Shown piece after piece: positions 1-6,512 of a stretch of DNA of 10,759 nt. The notes under the pieces were generated by a model, which worked only from the letters and a program-made list of their open reading frames with translations, ran no database searches and was not told the origin of the DNA. This DNA is from an uncultured Clostridia bacterium. GTDB taxonomy: Bacteria > Bacillota > Clostridia > Oscillospirales > Ruminococcaceae. Each line of letters opens with the position of its first letter. The first letter of the stretch is position 1. The stretch lies in assembly GCA_945931735.1 (NCBI GenBank), contig CAMEPN010000025.1, positions 1 through 10,759 on the forward strand, written 5' to 3'. The position numbers and the translations under genes were made by a program.

Positions 1-25
1 GCCCGCCGCCGCATTCGATAAGCGC

Positions 26-883
26 CTATATCGCGAGGACGATCGGCGCCCTGAACCTGCACGGCATATACACGTCGGACGACACGTTTGCCATGCTGCG
101 TCGCGTGATATTATAGCTGTCGAACTCCTGCGCAAGCCCGCCCTTGATATGAGAGAACGCGTCCATCGCTATCTGGTCGGAGAGCTTGTCGTCTATCTCG
201 ACGTCGGAATAGTCCTCGCCGTAATCGAAATCGGCAAGCAGGTTTTTCACGATATCCTTTGAAACATTGGGCAGCAGAAAAGGCGCAGACGGCAGCCTTC
301 CCACCGAGAAAACCTTAGTCACCCCGAGGTCCTCAAGGCGGCAGCCCATTTCCTTAGCCGCCACGCTGAACATCAGGTCGAAATAGTTTCTCCTCGAAGC
401 AGCCTCTTCCGCGCCCGAAAGTCTTTTTGAAAAAATGAAGTTTATCTTGCTCTTGGCATAGTCTTGTATCCTTACCAAATTTAGCCATTCGTTTATCGCT
501 CTGTTGTACCGATAATCGCACAATCTCTGAAAAACGTTCTTTTCAAACGTGGTGTTGCAGCCGATAAAGCGGTTCCAAAGCGCGCCCGTGCCGATGTTGT
601 CGCGGCGGCACACATAGTCTATCCAGCAGTCGGTGACGATCTTCTCGTATGTTGTCCGGATATGGTGCTCGATGTACACATGAGCGTCCTTGAGCGAATT
701 GCGCAGGTCGGTTATGCGGTCGAAATCAAACTCGCCGTCCTTAAGCGCCTGATTACACACCGAAACGGCGTTTTCCGCAAAATAAGCGAGGTCGTAATCG
801 CAGAAATTCAAAACAGAGCGCGGATATCGCAGCATGAAGATCTCGTTGGAAGTTTTTCCGACAAGTTTCAGCGTTCTTTCCAT
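26..883 (-). CDS. Soluble cytoplasmic protein of unknown function
   Basis: A 285-residue protein with no signal peptide, membrane helix or motif I recognise. It is charged and rich in Tyr, Phe, Arg and Asp, and appears mostly helical (for example DITDLR-like and NEWLNLVRIQDYAKSK stretches), with a less regular C-terminal third. The start is the ATG at 883: AAAAAGGAG lies 8 nt upstream, directly after the TAA of the preceding gene. The GTG at 892 in the same frame overlaps that ribosome site and is unlikely. The TAG ends 25 bp from the window edge, so whether more genes follow is unseen. Position as third gene after two envelope proteins suggests a cytoplasmic partner or effector of the same module. 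It could also be an unrelated passenger. Codon use and GC content resemble the neighbours, and nothing suggests decay. Confidence 0.82.
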   Translation of the reverse strand: MERTLKLVGKTSNEIFMLRYPRSVLNFCDYDLAYFAENAVSVCNQALKDGEFDFDRITDLRNSLKDAHVYIEHHIRTTYEKIVTDCWIDYVCRRDNIGTGALWNRFIGCNTTFEKNVFQRLCDYRYNRAINEWLNLVRIQDYAKSKINFIFSKRLSGAEEAASRRNYFDLMFSVAAKEMGCRLEDLGVTKVFSVGRLPSAPFLLPNVSKDIVKNLLADFDYGEDYSDVEIDDKLSDQIAMDAFSHIKGGLAQEFDSYNITRRSMANVSSDVYMPCRFRAPIVLAI

Positions 884-898
884 GTCCAGCACTCCTTT

Positions 899-1768
899 TT
901 ACTCAGCCGTTTCCGCGCTCTCGGCGGTTTGTTCTGTCTGCGCTGTGCCGTCGGCGGATACCGTTTCCGCGGTTTCTTCGGGAACCGAGGACACCTCGTC
1001 CGTTTCAACTATCTCCTTAATGAGATAGGGGTTATCCCTAAGGCTTCCGTCGACATAAAGCACTTCTTCCTTAGTCAGCGGGTCGACGCCCCACTTGATA
1101 GGGTCGTCCGCCTTGCTCGAAAAGCTTGCCGTGTGGAGATATTTACTGCCGATGACCTTCTTGCAGAGAAGGAACGGAAGCTCCGCGTCGTCGCCCGTGT
1201 ATTCGACATAATAGGTCGCCGTGCGGCGCTCGCCGGGCTTGTCGATATAGCGGACAACGCGGTAATCTCCCGAGGAAGATACTACCTCATAATCGGGGTC
1301 GCGCAGGGTCATATCCACTCCCGCGAACTTGATATCGCTCATAAAAAGGCTTATCGCAATATATCCTGCGGTACCGATAACATACATAAGCAGGTAAAGC
1401 GTGCCGACGATGGTTTTAAGCGTTTCGTTCGACGCATTGATAAAGAACATCGCAATGACCACAACGAGCGGCGGCAGCACGATATACCAATGCCCGAACC
1501 CAAACAGCAGTATCAGGAACACCACCGGCGGCAGCACAAAGCAGTTCACCATTGTAATGACCTGTTTTCTTGTCAGAATAAGCAGTCCGAGCGCTGCAAT
1601 ATTCACGAAAAGGTAAAGCACGAAAAGCGCGGTCGCATTCTCATACTCGAAATAATATCCCAGACAGAGCCATGCGACATAGCACAGCAGACCGGTATAT
1701 GCCCAGCACACGACGGCGACGCCGCGTCTGAACCAAACGTTCTTAAAAAATGCGACCAATTTATCCAT
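899..1768 (-). CDS. Five-helix membrane protein with extracytoplasmic C-terminal domain; function unknown
   Basis: A 289-residue integral membrane protein that I do not recognise. Hydrophobic helices lie at about 17-40, 45-65, 70-92, 94-112 and 119-143. Positive charges (K3, K9, R14-R15; R67-K68; K118) place the N-terminus and even loops inside, which puts the C-terminal 145 residues outside. That part (about 145-255) looks like a small mixed alpha/beta domain (YRVVRYIDKP, ATYYVEYTGDDAELPFLLCKK, KEEVLYVDGSLRDNPYLIKE). It ends in an acidic Ala/Glu/Thr-rich tail (about 257-289). The ATG at 1768 has AAAGGG about 7 nt upstream. It sits 22 bp after the surface-protein gene and 15 bp before the next, so the three are very probably one transcript. 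It could be a partner or sensor for the anchored surface protein; this is guesswork from context. Confidence 0.85.
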   Translation of the reverse strand: MDKLVAFFKNVWFRRGVAVVCWAYTGLLCYVAWLCLGYYFEYENATALFVLYLFVNIAALGLLILTRKQVITMVNCFVLPPVVFLILLFGFGHWYIVLPPLVVVIAMFFINASNETLKTIVGTLYLLMYVIGTAGYIAISLFMSDIKFAGVDMTLRDPDYEVVSSSGDYRVVRYIDKPGERRTATYYVEYTGDDAELPFLLCKKVIGSKYLHTASFSSKADDPIKWGVDPLTKEEVLYVDGSLRDNPYLIKEIVETDEVSSVPEETAETVSADGTAQTEQTAESAETAE

Positions 1769-1790
1769 AGGCGTTCCCTTTCAGTGATTT

Positions 1791-2654
1791 TTAATAATAT
1801 TTTCTCTTCTTATAGATAATATATCCGACAACTGCGCCGGCAATTATCACAACTGCGATTATTACAATGATAATTATGACCATTGCCGTCTGCTTTCCCG
1901 CATTCGGCTCAACGGGGACATAGGTTATCTGATCCTCGGGTGCGTCTGCGACAACCATTGAGGTCGTCGACGCGGGAGAAGAAACGGACTCGCTCGGAGT
2001 GGAGCTGTTCGTGTCGCTCTGAACGGGGTCGTTCGCTTCGACGGTGGTTTCGGATGTGTCGGAAGCCGTTGTTTCGCCCGTTTCGGGTTCAATCACCGTT
2101 TCGGAAGTCCCGTCCGAGATCGTGAAATTCCTTATCGAAACCGTAACCACTCCTGCGGTGGGAGCGCCCCAGTTGGTTCTTACCTGAAAGCAGAATCTGT
2201 TCGGGCCGTTGTCCTTAAAGCCCTCGTAGAAATGCTCGCCCGTTTCGCTTATCGTTATCCATTCGCCATATCTCAGCGTGGTGAAATCCGTGGGGTTTAT
2301 CCAGTTCCACTTATTGTCGAACGCGGGGATATAGCCGATAACGTCGGCGCCCTCCGTTTCCAGCTTTACATCAACGGACACCGTTACGTTCGGGTCGTTC
2401 CAGTACTCTGCATCGAGATATTCGTTAAACAGCGCAAATCTGATGGAAATTCCGTCCTCGGAATCGCTCGGACCAAGATCCATCGTAAGCTTTGCCTCTG
2501 TTCCGTCTATCTCTTTGGAATCCGCCCTGATCTCGTCTACGATCCTCGAATCGCTTAAATCATAGATATAATCTGCGAATGCGCCGACAGCGAGCGACGC
2601 ACTAACAACCGCAGCCGCCACAGCTGCGATGATCCCGTTCAATATTTTTTTCAT
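1791..2654 (-). CDS. Secreted, membrane-anchored protein with jelly-roll/CBM-like domain; function unknown
   Basis: A 287-residue predicted surface protein I cannot name. It opens with a signal peptide (MKK, hydrophobic core, AFA|DY, cleavage after about residue 27). A beta-rich domain follows (about 29-181) with many aromatic residues (FDNKWNWINP at 112-121; the RYGEWITIS turn at 128-136; QVRTNWGAP at 157-165; SIRNFTISDG at 173-182). This pattern recalls carbohydrate-binding-module jelly rolls attached to clostridial surface proteins, but that is inference from pattern only. Next come a Ser/Thr/Glu-rich linker (about 183-250) and a single hydrophobic helix (about 257-281) with a KKRKYY stop-transfer tail, so it is held in the membrane with its domain outside. 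No LPXTG motif is present. The ATG at 2654 is chosen over upstream in-frame ATGs at 2732 and 2669 because GGAGGG lies 7 nt before it and the signal peptide starts there. It is the first gene of the three-gene operon. Confidence 0.85.
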   Translation of the reverse strand: MKKILNGIIAAVAAAVVSASLAVGAFADYIYDLSDSRIVDEIRADSKEIDGTEAKLTMDLGPSDSEDGISIRFALFNEYLDAEYWNDPNVTVSVDVKLETEGADVIGYIPAFDNKWNWINPTDFTTLRYGEWITISETGEHFYEGFKDNGPNRFCFQVRTNWGAPTAGVVTVSIRNFTISDGTSETVIEPETGETTASDTSETTVEANDPVQSDTNSSTPSESVSSPASTTSMVVADAPEDQITYVPVEPNAGKQTAMVIIIIVIIAVVIIAGAVVGYIIYKKRKYY

Positions 2655-2680
2655 TTCAGTTCCCTCCATAAGATGCCCCA

Positions 2681-2699
2681 GCCGCCCTCCCACGGCGGC
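2681..2699 (-). promoter_or_regulatory. GC-rich hairpin in the leader of the surface-protein mRNA
   Basis: Within the predicted 80-nt leader, GCCGCC (2694-2699) and GGCGGC (2681-2686) form a perfect 6-bp stem with a 7-nt loop (2687-2693). Two further C-G pairs are possible outside a U-U mismatch. No T-run follows, so it is not a terminator, and it does not cover the GGAGGG ribosome site. It may stabilise the mRNA or bind a regulator; function is unknown. Confidence 0.45.
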
Positions 2700-2740
2700 A
2701 GGTATGTCTGCGGAAAAAGATATCCGAGCCATACATTATT

Positions 2741-2769
2741 ATTGTATAACAAATCTGCGGAAAATTCAA
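2741..2769 (-). promoter_or_regulatory. Promoter of the three-gene envelope operon, sigma-A type
   Basis: Minus-strand -35 TTGAAT (2764-2769) and -10 TACAAT (2741-2746) are 17 nt apart, directly downstream of the ftsZ terminator. Predicted start is near 2734, leaving a leader of about 80 nt before the ATG at 2654. With the terminator upstream, this is the likely main promoter for the genes at 1791-2654, 899-1768 and 26-883, as only 22 and 15 bp separate those genes. Confidence 0.8.
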
Positions 2770-2820
2770 GCCCTTTGAGCAATTTTATGGTCGAACGCCC
2801 GAAGAATGTCATATTTCTCC

Positions 2821-2855
2821 AAAAACAGAAAATCCGAACAAAAGCTCGGATTTCC
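2821..2855 (-). terminator. Rho-independent terminator after ftsZ
   Basis: Read on the minus strand, arms at 2844-2855 and 2828-2839 form a 12-bp stem with two G-U pairs around a TTTT loop (2840-2843). It is followed by TGTTTTT. It lies 24-58 nt past the ftsZ stop. An ATTTTT run also flanks the stem on the other side (2856-2861), so it could work in both directions, though no plus-strand gene is seen here. It separates the ftsZ transcript from the three-gene unit to the left. Confidence 0.88.
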
Positions 2856-2878
2856 ATTTTTAAGTAAAGCTGAAAATA

Positions 2879-4021
2879 TCAATCCTCTCTGCCGTTGTTG
2901 AACTTTCTCAGCAGAGCGTCGATATCATTGGAATCAGTGAAGCCCGAGCCGGACGGATAACCGCTTCCCGAAGAGGGAGTGCGCACGGTGAATATGTTCT
3001 GTGCGTCTGCGTTATCGGTTTCGGCAAGCTCTTCAAAGTCGGTTGCAACGGCGATGATAGAGATCTCGTCGTCTGCGAGGTCTTCGTCGAATACGATACC
3101 GTACTTGACTCTCGCGTTCGCCTCGAACTTGTCGGATATCTCCGTGGTGATCTTGTCGAAGTCGTCCATCTGGAAGTCGTAAGGAATGCTGACATTGACA
3201 AGGCATCTGCGCGCGCCGGAAATGGAGGTTTCGAGCAGCGGGCTGTGAAGCACCTCGTCGAGCGCGTTGACGATCTTGTTGTCGCCCTTGCCCTTTCCGA
3301 TAGCCATGTGCGCGATACCCGAATTTTCGAGTACCATGCGAACATCGGCGAAGTCAACATTGATATATCCGTCGCCCTTGAGCAGGGTGATTATGCCGAT
3401 TACAGCCTTGCAGAGCACGTCGTCGACCGCCTTGAATGCGTCCTTGACGGTGAGCTTGCCGTTGGACATCTGCTTTACTCGCTCGTTCGGGATAACTATA
3501 AGCGCGTCGACATACTTTCTCATCTCGGCAATGCCCGCGAGAGCCTGCTCGGTCTTTTTAACGCCCTCGAAATTAAACGGCTTTGTGACAACTCCGACGG
3601 TAAGAATGCCCTTTTCCTTTGCTATCGAGGCAATTACGGGAGCAGCGCCCGTGCCGGTTCCGCCGCCCATACCTGCGGCAATGAATATCATGGAAATTCC
3701 GTCGAGCAGGTTTGCGATCTCCTCGCGGTTCTCCTCTGCGGACTGCTGTCCTACGGCGGGGTTATTTCCCGCGCCCTGACCGCGCGTTGTCTTTCTGCCT
3801 ATCTGGACGCGCTTCATCTTGCTGCCGTCCTTTGAGCGGAGAGCGCCGACATCGGTGTTTGCAATAACATAATCAACATCACACACGCCGCTGTCCACCA
3901 TATTTGCGACCGCGTTTCCTCCGCCGCCGCCAACGCCGAACACCATTATCTTGGTGCCGAGCGTGAAATTATCGTCTAAAACAAATCCGTCGTCGCTTTT
4001 TTCTATTTCGAAAGCTGCCAT
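2879..4021 (-). CDS. ftsZ: FtsZ, tubulin-like cell division GTPase
   Basis: Cytoplasmic GTPase that polymerises into the Z-ring and recruits the divisome. It has 380 residues. Motifs seen are GVGGGGGNA (29-37), the tubulin signature GGGTGTG (119-125), TKPFNFEG (146-153), IPNERV (177-182), the T7 synergy loop NVDFAD (221-226) with both catalytic-type aspartates, and SPLLETSISGA. A short linker leads to a C-terminal peptide, NDIDALLRKF, that resembles the conserved FtsA/SepF-binding tail. Some conserved positions differ: NTDVGAL (55-61) where NTDxQAL is usual, and GQGAGNNP (81-88) where G(L/K)GAGxxP is usual. ENSGIAHM follows the T7 loop. The ATG at 4019-4021 has AGGAGGGG 8 nt upstream and its own strong promoter; a terminator follows. 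ftsA is not beside it, unlike in Bacillus. This is clearly FtsZ; whether a second copy exists cannot be seen. Confidence 0.98.
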   Translation of the reverse strand: MAAFEIEKSDDGFVLDDNFTLGTKIMVFGVGGGGGNAVANMVDSGVCDVDYVIANTDVGALRSKDGSKMKRVQIGRKTTRGQGAGNNPAVGQQSAEENREEIANLLDGISMIFIAAGMGGGTGTGAAPVIASIAKEKGILTVGVVTKPFNFEGVKKTEQALAGIAEMRKYVDALIVIPNERVKQMSNGKLTVKDAFKAVDDVLCKAVIGIITLLKGDGYINVDFADVRMVLENSGIAHMAIGKGKGDNKIVNALDEVLHSPLLETSISGARRCLVNVSIPYDFQMDDFDKITTEISDKFEANARVKYGIVFDEDLADDEISIIAVATDFEELAETDNADAQNIFTVRTPSSGSGYPSGSGFTDSNDIDALLRKFNNGRED

Positions 4022-4072
4022 GCTAAGTACCCCTCCTGCTTTTTACAGCCTTTTTTTATACAACTACTATTT

Positions 4073-4101
4073 ATTATAGCAGACTTGAACCGAAATTGCA
4101 A
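4073..4101 (-). promoter_or_regulatory. ftsZ promoter, sigma-A type
   Basis: Minus-strand -35 TTGCAA (4096-4101) and consensus -10 TATAAT (4073-4078) lie exactly 17 nt apart. A TGC directly before the -10 box gives an extended -10. The DNA upstream of the -35 (about 4104-4140) is almost pure A/T and could act as an UP element. Predicted transcription start is near 4066, giving a leader of about 45 nt to the ftsZ ATG with a strong AGGAGGGG ribosome site. No terminator is visible between ftsQ and this promoter, so ftsZ can also be reached by readthrough. Confidence 0.85.
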
Positions 4102-4141
4102 CCTATTTTTTAAAATTTATCAAATCAGTTCAACATTTATT

Positions 4142-5215
4142 TTATGTTTCCTCGGAAGATGTCGTTTCAGATGTTTCGTGTGATTCGTCGGAGGCTTCCT
4201 CGGGAGTTACGGGGATAAAGTTGTCGTCGGCGTTCTTGTTATGTACCGCGACCTTTTCGGGGTCGGTCAGCAGTATCGTCACCTCTTCCGTGGGAGAAAG
4301 CTCCTGCTTTATCAGCGTCTGCGCGACATAAAGCTTTGTTTCGATGTCGGAAACGGTGCCTATCTCAAGGGTTATCCTGCCGTCGCACTCTATCGTTATC
4401 GAAAATCTGTCGGTAAGGTCTATCTCGTCAATGCTGTCAAGCCCCGCCTTTTCCGCGGCGTTAAGTATCTGCTCGGGCAGGTCGTTTTTGTTGTCCACGA
4501 CAGACTTCAGCATTCCGCCGACCTCGGTGCTTTCCGCCTCGAAGCCCTTTACAACGGGAAGCCCCGCCGTTTTTCCCTCTTCGATGATCTTTCCTCCGCG
4601 CGAAACGCAGACCGTTTTACCCTCCTGCGTAACGCAGAACCATTTCTCCGCCTCGGTGACTGTAATTTTTATTCCCGTGGGGAATGAACGCGAAACATCC
4701 GCAATATCTATATAAGCAAGGGAGCCTACTATCCGCTCCTCCGCCGCCTTTTCGTCTATATGGAGCAGATTGTCGCCGAGCTTAAGTCCCGACACCTCCG
4801 TGATCTGCTCGGGAGTATAGCGCACGCTGCCCTCGACGTCTATTCGGGAGCAGTTGAAAAGCATGGTGTTGGCAAGGATAATGAACACGATGATTATTAC
4901 CGCCGCCGCGAGCAGATAGTACAATATGTAATTTCCGCCGCGCGCCCTGTGCCTGCGCTGCTTGGTGTACCGCGTGCGCATCTGCTTGTTCATGGCGCGG
5001 TGGGTCTGCGGCATGGCGGGCGGCTTCTGCCTGCTGTTTGGGGAATTATGCGGTCTGCCGTTGGGGGCAGTCTGCGGTCTGGCGTTGGGAGCATTCTGCG
5101 GTCTTGAGTTATGGGCAGTCTGCGGTCTTGTATTGAGGGCAGCCTGACGGGGCTTTCCGCTGCGCTGCGGCTGAGCGGAGCTTTTCGATTTTCTGCGCTT
5201 TTTCTTGTCTGCCAT
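4142..5215 (-). CDS. ftsQ: FtsQ/DivIB, divisome scaffold protein
   Basis: Bitopic membrane protein that links FtsL/DivIC and the septal synthase in the divisome. It has 357 residues, long for the family because of its ends. Residues 1-94 form a very basic, low-complexity cytoplasmic tail that includes four octapeptide repeats (28-59). One membrane helix follows (about 95-117). Next is a POTRA domain (about 118-189; FNCSRIDVEGSVRYTPEQIT, then the TGIKITVTEAEKW transition), a beta domain (about 190-325; the GKTVCVSRGGKIIEEG strand pair is typical) and an acidic Ser/Thr/Glu-rich tail (326-357). The ATG at 5215 follows murA after 25 bp, with a weaker purine-rich site (GGGGAGAG). In Gram-positives the same protein is named DivIB. 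Assignment rests on domain order and position between murA and ftsZ, as sequence conservation in this family is low. Confidence 0.92.
   Translation of the reverse strand: MADKKKRRKSKSSAQPQRSGKPRQAALNTRPQTAHNSRPQNAPNARPQTAPNGRPHNSPNSRQKPPAMPQTHRAMNKQMRTRYTKQRRHRARGGNYILYYLLAAAVIIIVFIILANTMLFNCSRIDVEGSVRYTPEQITEVSGLKLGDNLLHIDEKAAEERIVGSLAYIDIADVSRSFPTGIKITVTEAEKWFCVTQEGKTVCVSRGGKIIEEGKTAGLPVVKGFEAESTEVGGMLKSVVDNKNDLPEQILNAAEKAGLDSIDEIDLTDRFSITIECDGRITLEIGTVSDIETKLYVAQTLIKQELSPTEEVTILLTDPEKVAVHNKNADDNFIPVTPEEASDESHETSETTSSEET
5039..5134 (-). repeat. Four tandem 24-bp repeats in the ftsQ N-terminal coding region
   Basis: Four in-frame 24-bp units encode octapeptides of the form N-x-R-P-(Q/H)-x-(A/S)-(P/H) at FtsQ residues 28-35, 36-43, 44-51 and 52-59, and a degenerate fifth unit starts at residue 60. 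The core AGACCGCA is identical in all four at DNA level, which points to tandem duplication rather than convergent amino-acid composition. Because units are multiples of three, copy-number change would keep the frame. The encoded segment is basic, proline-rich and predicted disordered, on the cytoplasmic side of the membrane helix. Confidence 0.9.
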
Positions 5216-5240
5216 GTTTTTTCACTCTCCCCGACACCGC

Positions 5241-6506
5241 TCAGACGCGCTTTATATCCGCTCCGACCGAGCGCAGTGCCTTTTCAATGTTCTCATATCC
5301 GCGGTCGATATAGCACGTTCCGCTGACCTCGCTCGTACCTTCTGCGGCGAGCGCCGCGACAACAAGCGCCGCGCCTCCGCGAAGCTCGGCAGCGCACACC
5401 TTTGCGCCCGAAAGGGAGCTTACTCCCTCAACGACAGCGACCCTGCCCTCGACCTTTATCTGCGCCCCGAGGCGCATCAGCTCCGCTGCATGGCGGAACC
5501 TGTTCTCAAAAATTGTTTCGACGAAAACCGACGTACCCTCCGCAACGGAGCACACCGACGTAAACAGCGCCTGTATATCCGTCGGGAACCCGGGATACGG
5601 CATTGTCCGAATGGTCGGCGGAGCGGAAAGCCGCTTGCGGCTGCTTATGTAAAGCCTGCCGCCGCCGTATGGGTATATCCGGCAGCCCATCGCCTCCAGC
5701 ACGGGAATGAACGACATCATATGCGACGGCTCGCAGTGCGTGAGGATAAGCTCGCCGTGGGTTATCGCCGCCGCGCAGAGGTATGTCCCCGCGACTATCC
5801 TGTCGGGGATAACGCTGTGCTCCGCAGGCTCAAGGCGCGGAACTCCCTCTACGGTGATTATGCTCCCGCCCGCCCCGCTCACGCGCGCTCCGAATTTGTT
5901 AAGACATTCGGCAAGATCGCATATCTCCGGCTCGCGCGCCGCATTATGTATCTCGGTAGTGCCCTTTGCGGTCGCGGCGGCAAGGAGAATGTTCTCCGTC
6001 GCGCCGACCGACGGGAACGAAAGCGTTATCCGCGCGCCGTTAAGCCCTCTCGGCGCGGTGCAGTCGAGGTAGCCGTGCTCCTCCGTGATGACTGCTCCCA
6101 TCTGCCGCAGCGCGGAGATGTGCAGGTCGATAGGACGCGCGCCAAGCTCGCACCCGCCCGGGAACGACAGCCTGCACCGTCCCGTCCTCCCGAGGACTGC
6201 CCCCAGAAAAACAATGCTAGAGCGCATTTCCCGCATAAGATTATCGGGTATCTCGCAGCCGCTGACGTTCATTGCGTCGACGCACACGGTGTCCCCCGAA
6301 CGGGAGCACCTGCACCCGAGGCAGGACAAAATTCGGCACGCCGCGTCAACGTCGGTCAGCATGGGGCAGTTGTGAAAAACCGTTTCTCCGTGCGCAAGGA
6401 CAGCGGCGGAAAGCAGCGGAAGCGCGCTGTTTTTCGCGCCGTGAACGCGCAGCTCGCCCTCAAGGCGCTTCCCTCCGTTTATCACAAGTACCTGACGGTT
6501 ATCCAT
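5241..6506 (-). CDS. murA: MurA, UDP-GlcNAc 1-carboxyvinyltransferase
   Basis: Cytoplasmic enolpyruvyl transferase that moves enolpyruvate from PEP to UDP-GlcNAc, the first committed step of peptidoglycan synthesis. It has 421 residues, the usual family length, in the two-lobed repeat fold. Key residues are present: K25-N26 in GAKNSALP, the active-site loop FPGGCELGARPIDLH with Cys119, and PYPGFPTDIQ with Asp310. Having Cys rather than Asp at the loop position predicts fosfomycin sensitivity at target level (family knowledge, not tested). The protein is rich in cysteine. The ATG at 6506 follows AAGGAG with 8 nt spacing, but that site lies inside a long inverted repeat. Many Firmicutes have two MurA paralogues, and which one this is cannot be told here. 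Its position beside divIB corresponds to that of murB in the Bacillus cluster. Confidence 0.97.
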   Translation of the reverse strand: MDNRQVLVINGGKRLEGELRVHGAKNSALPLLSAAVLAHGETVFHNCPMLTDVDAACRILSCLGCRCSRSGDTVCVDAMNVSGCEIPDNLMREMRSSIVFLGAVLGRTGRCRLSFPGGCELGARPIDLHISALRQMGAVITEEHGYLDCTAPRGLNGARITLSFPSVGATENILLAAATAKGTTEIHNAAREPEICDLAECLNKFGARVSGAGGSIITVEGVPRLEPAEHSVIPDRIVAGTYLCAAAITHGELILTHCEPSHMMSFIPVLEAMGCRIYPYGGGRLYISSRKRLSAPPTIRTMPYPGFPTDIQALFTSVCSVAEGTSVFVETIFENRFRHAAELMRLGAQIKVEGRVAVVEGVSSLSGAKVCAAELRGGAALVVAALAAEGTSEVSGTCYIDRGYENIEKALRSVGADIKRV

Positions 6507-6512
6507 ACGATC

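Larger units (their letters stand above)
2655..2878. other. Intergenic region between ftsZ and the three-gene operon
   Basis: These 224 bp hold no supported gene on either strand. On the minus strand they carry, in reading order, the ftsZ terminator (2821-2855), a promoter (2741-2769), a leader hairpin (2681-2699) and the ribosome site GGAGGG before the ATG at 2654. Short open frames across it on either strand lack ribosome sites and family features. Confidence 0.8.

Noticed and set aside
1..25. GC-rich run at the left edge, possible terminator arm or start of another gene
   Set aside because: Only one arm is in view and the ATG at 12-14 has no ribosome site, so it cannot be judged from this window.
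884..892. GTG start at 892 for the 285-residue protein
   Set aside because: It overlaps the AAAGGAG ribosome site itself; the ATG at 883 has correct spacing.
662..1819. 385-codon open frame on the plus strand opposite the two unknown genes
   Set aside because: It spans two minus-strand genes that have good ribosome sites and coherent topology, and its sequence is low in hydrophobic periodicity and rich in Arg and His.
2655..2732. N-terminal extension of the surface protein to the ATG at 2732
   Set aside because: That start would lie within a few bases of the predicted transcription start, has no ribosome site, and would bury the signal peptide behind 26 polar residues.
2673..2867. Small plus-strand frame of 64 codons between ftsZ and the surface-protein gene
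   Set aside because: It covers the promoter, terminator and leader hairpin of the minus strand, lacks a ribosome site and looks like chance.
4022..4141. Possible terminator between ftsQ and ftsZ
   Set aside because: Only very short AT-rich complementarity is present, with no GC stem followed by a T-run.
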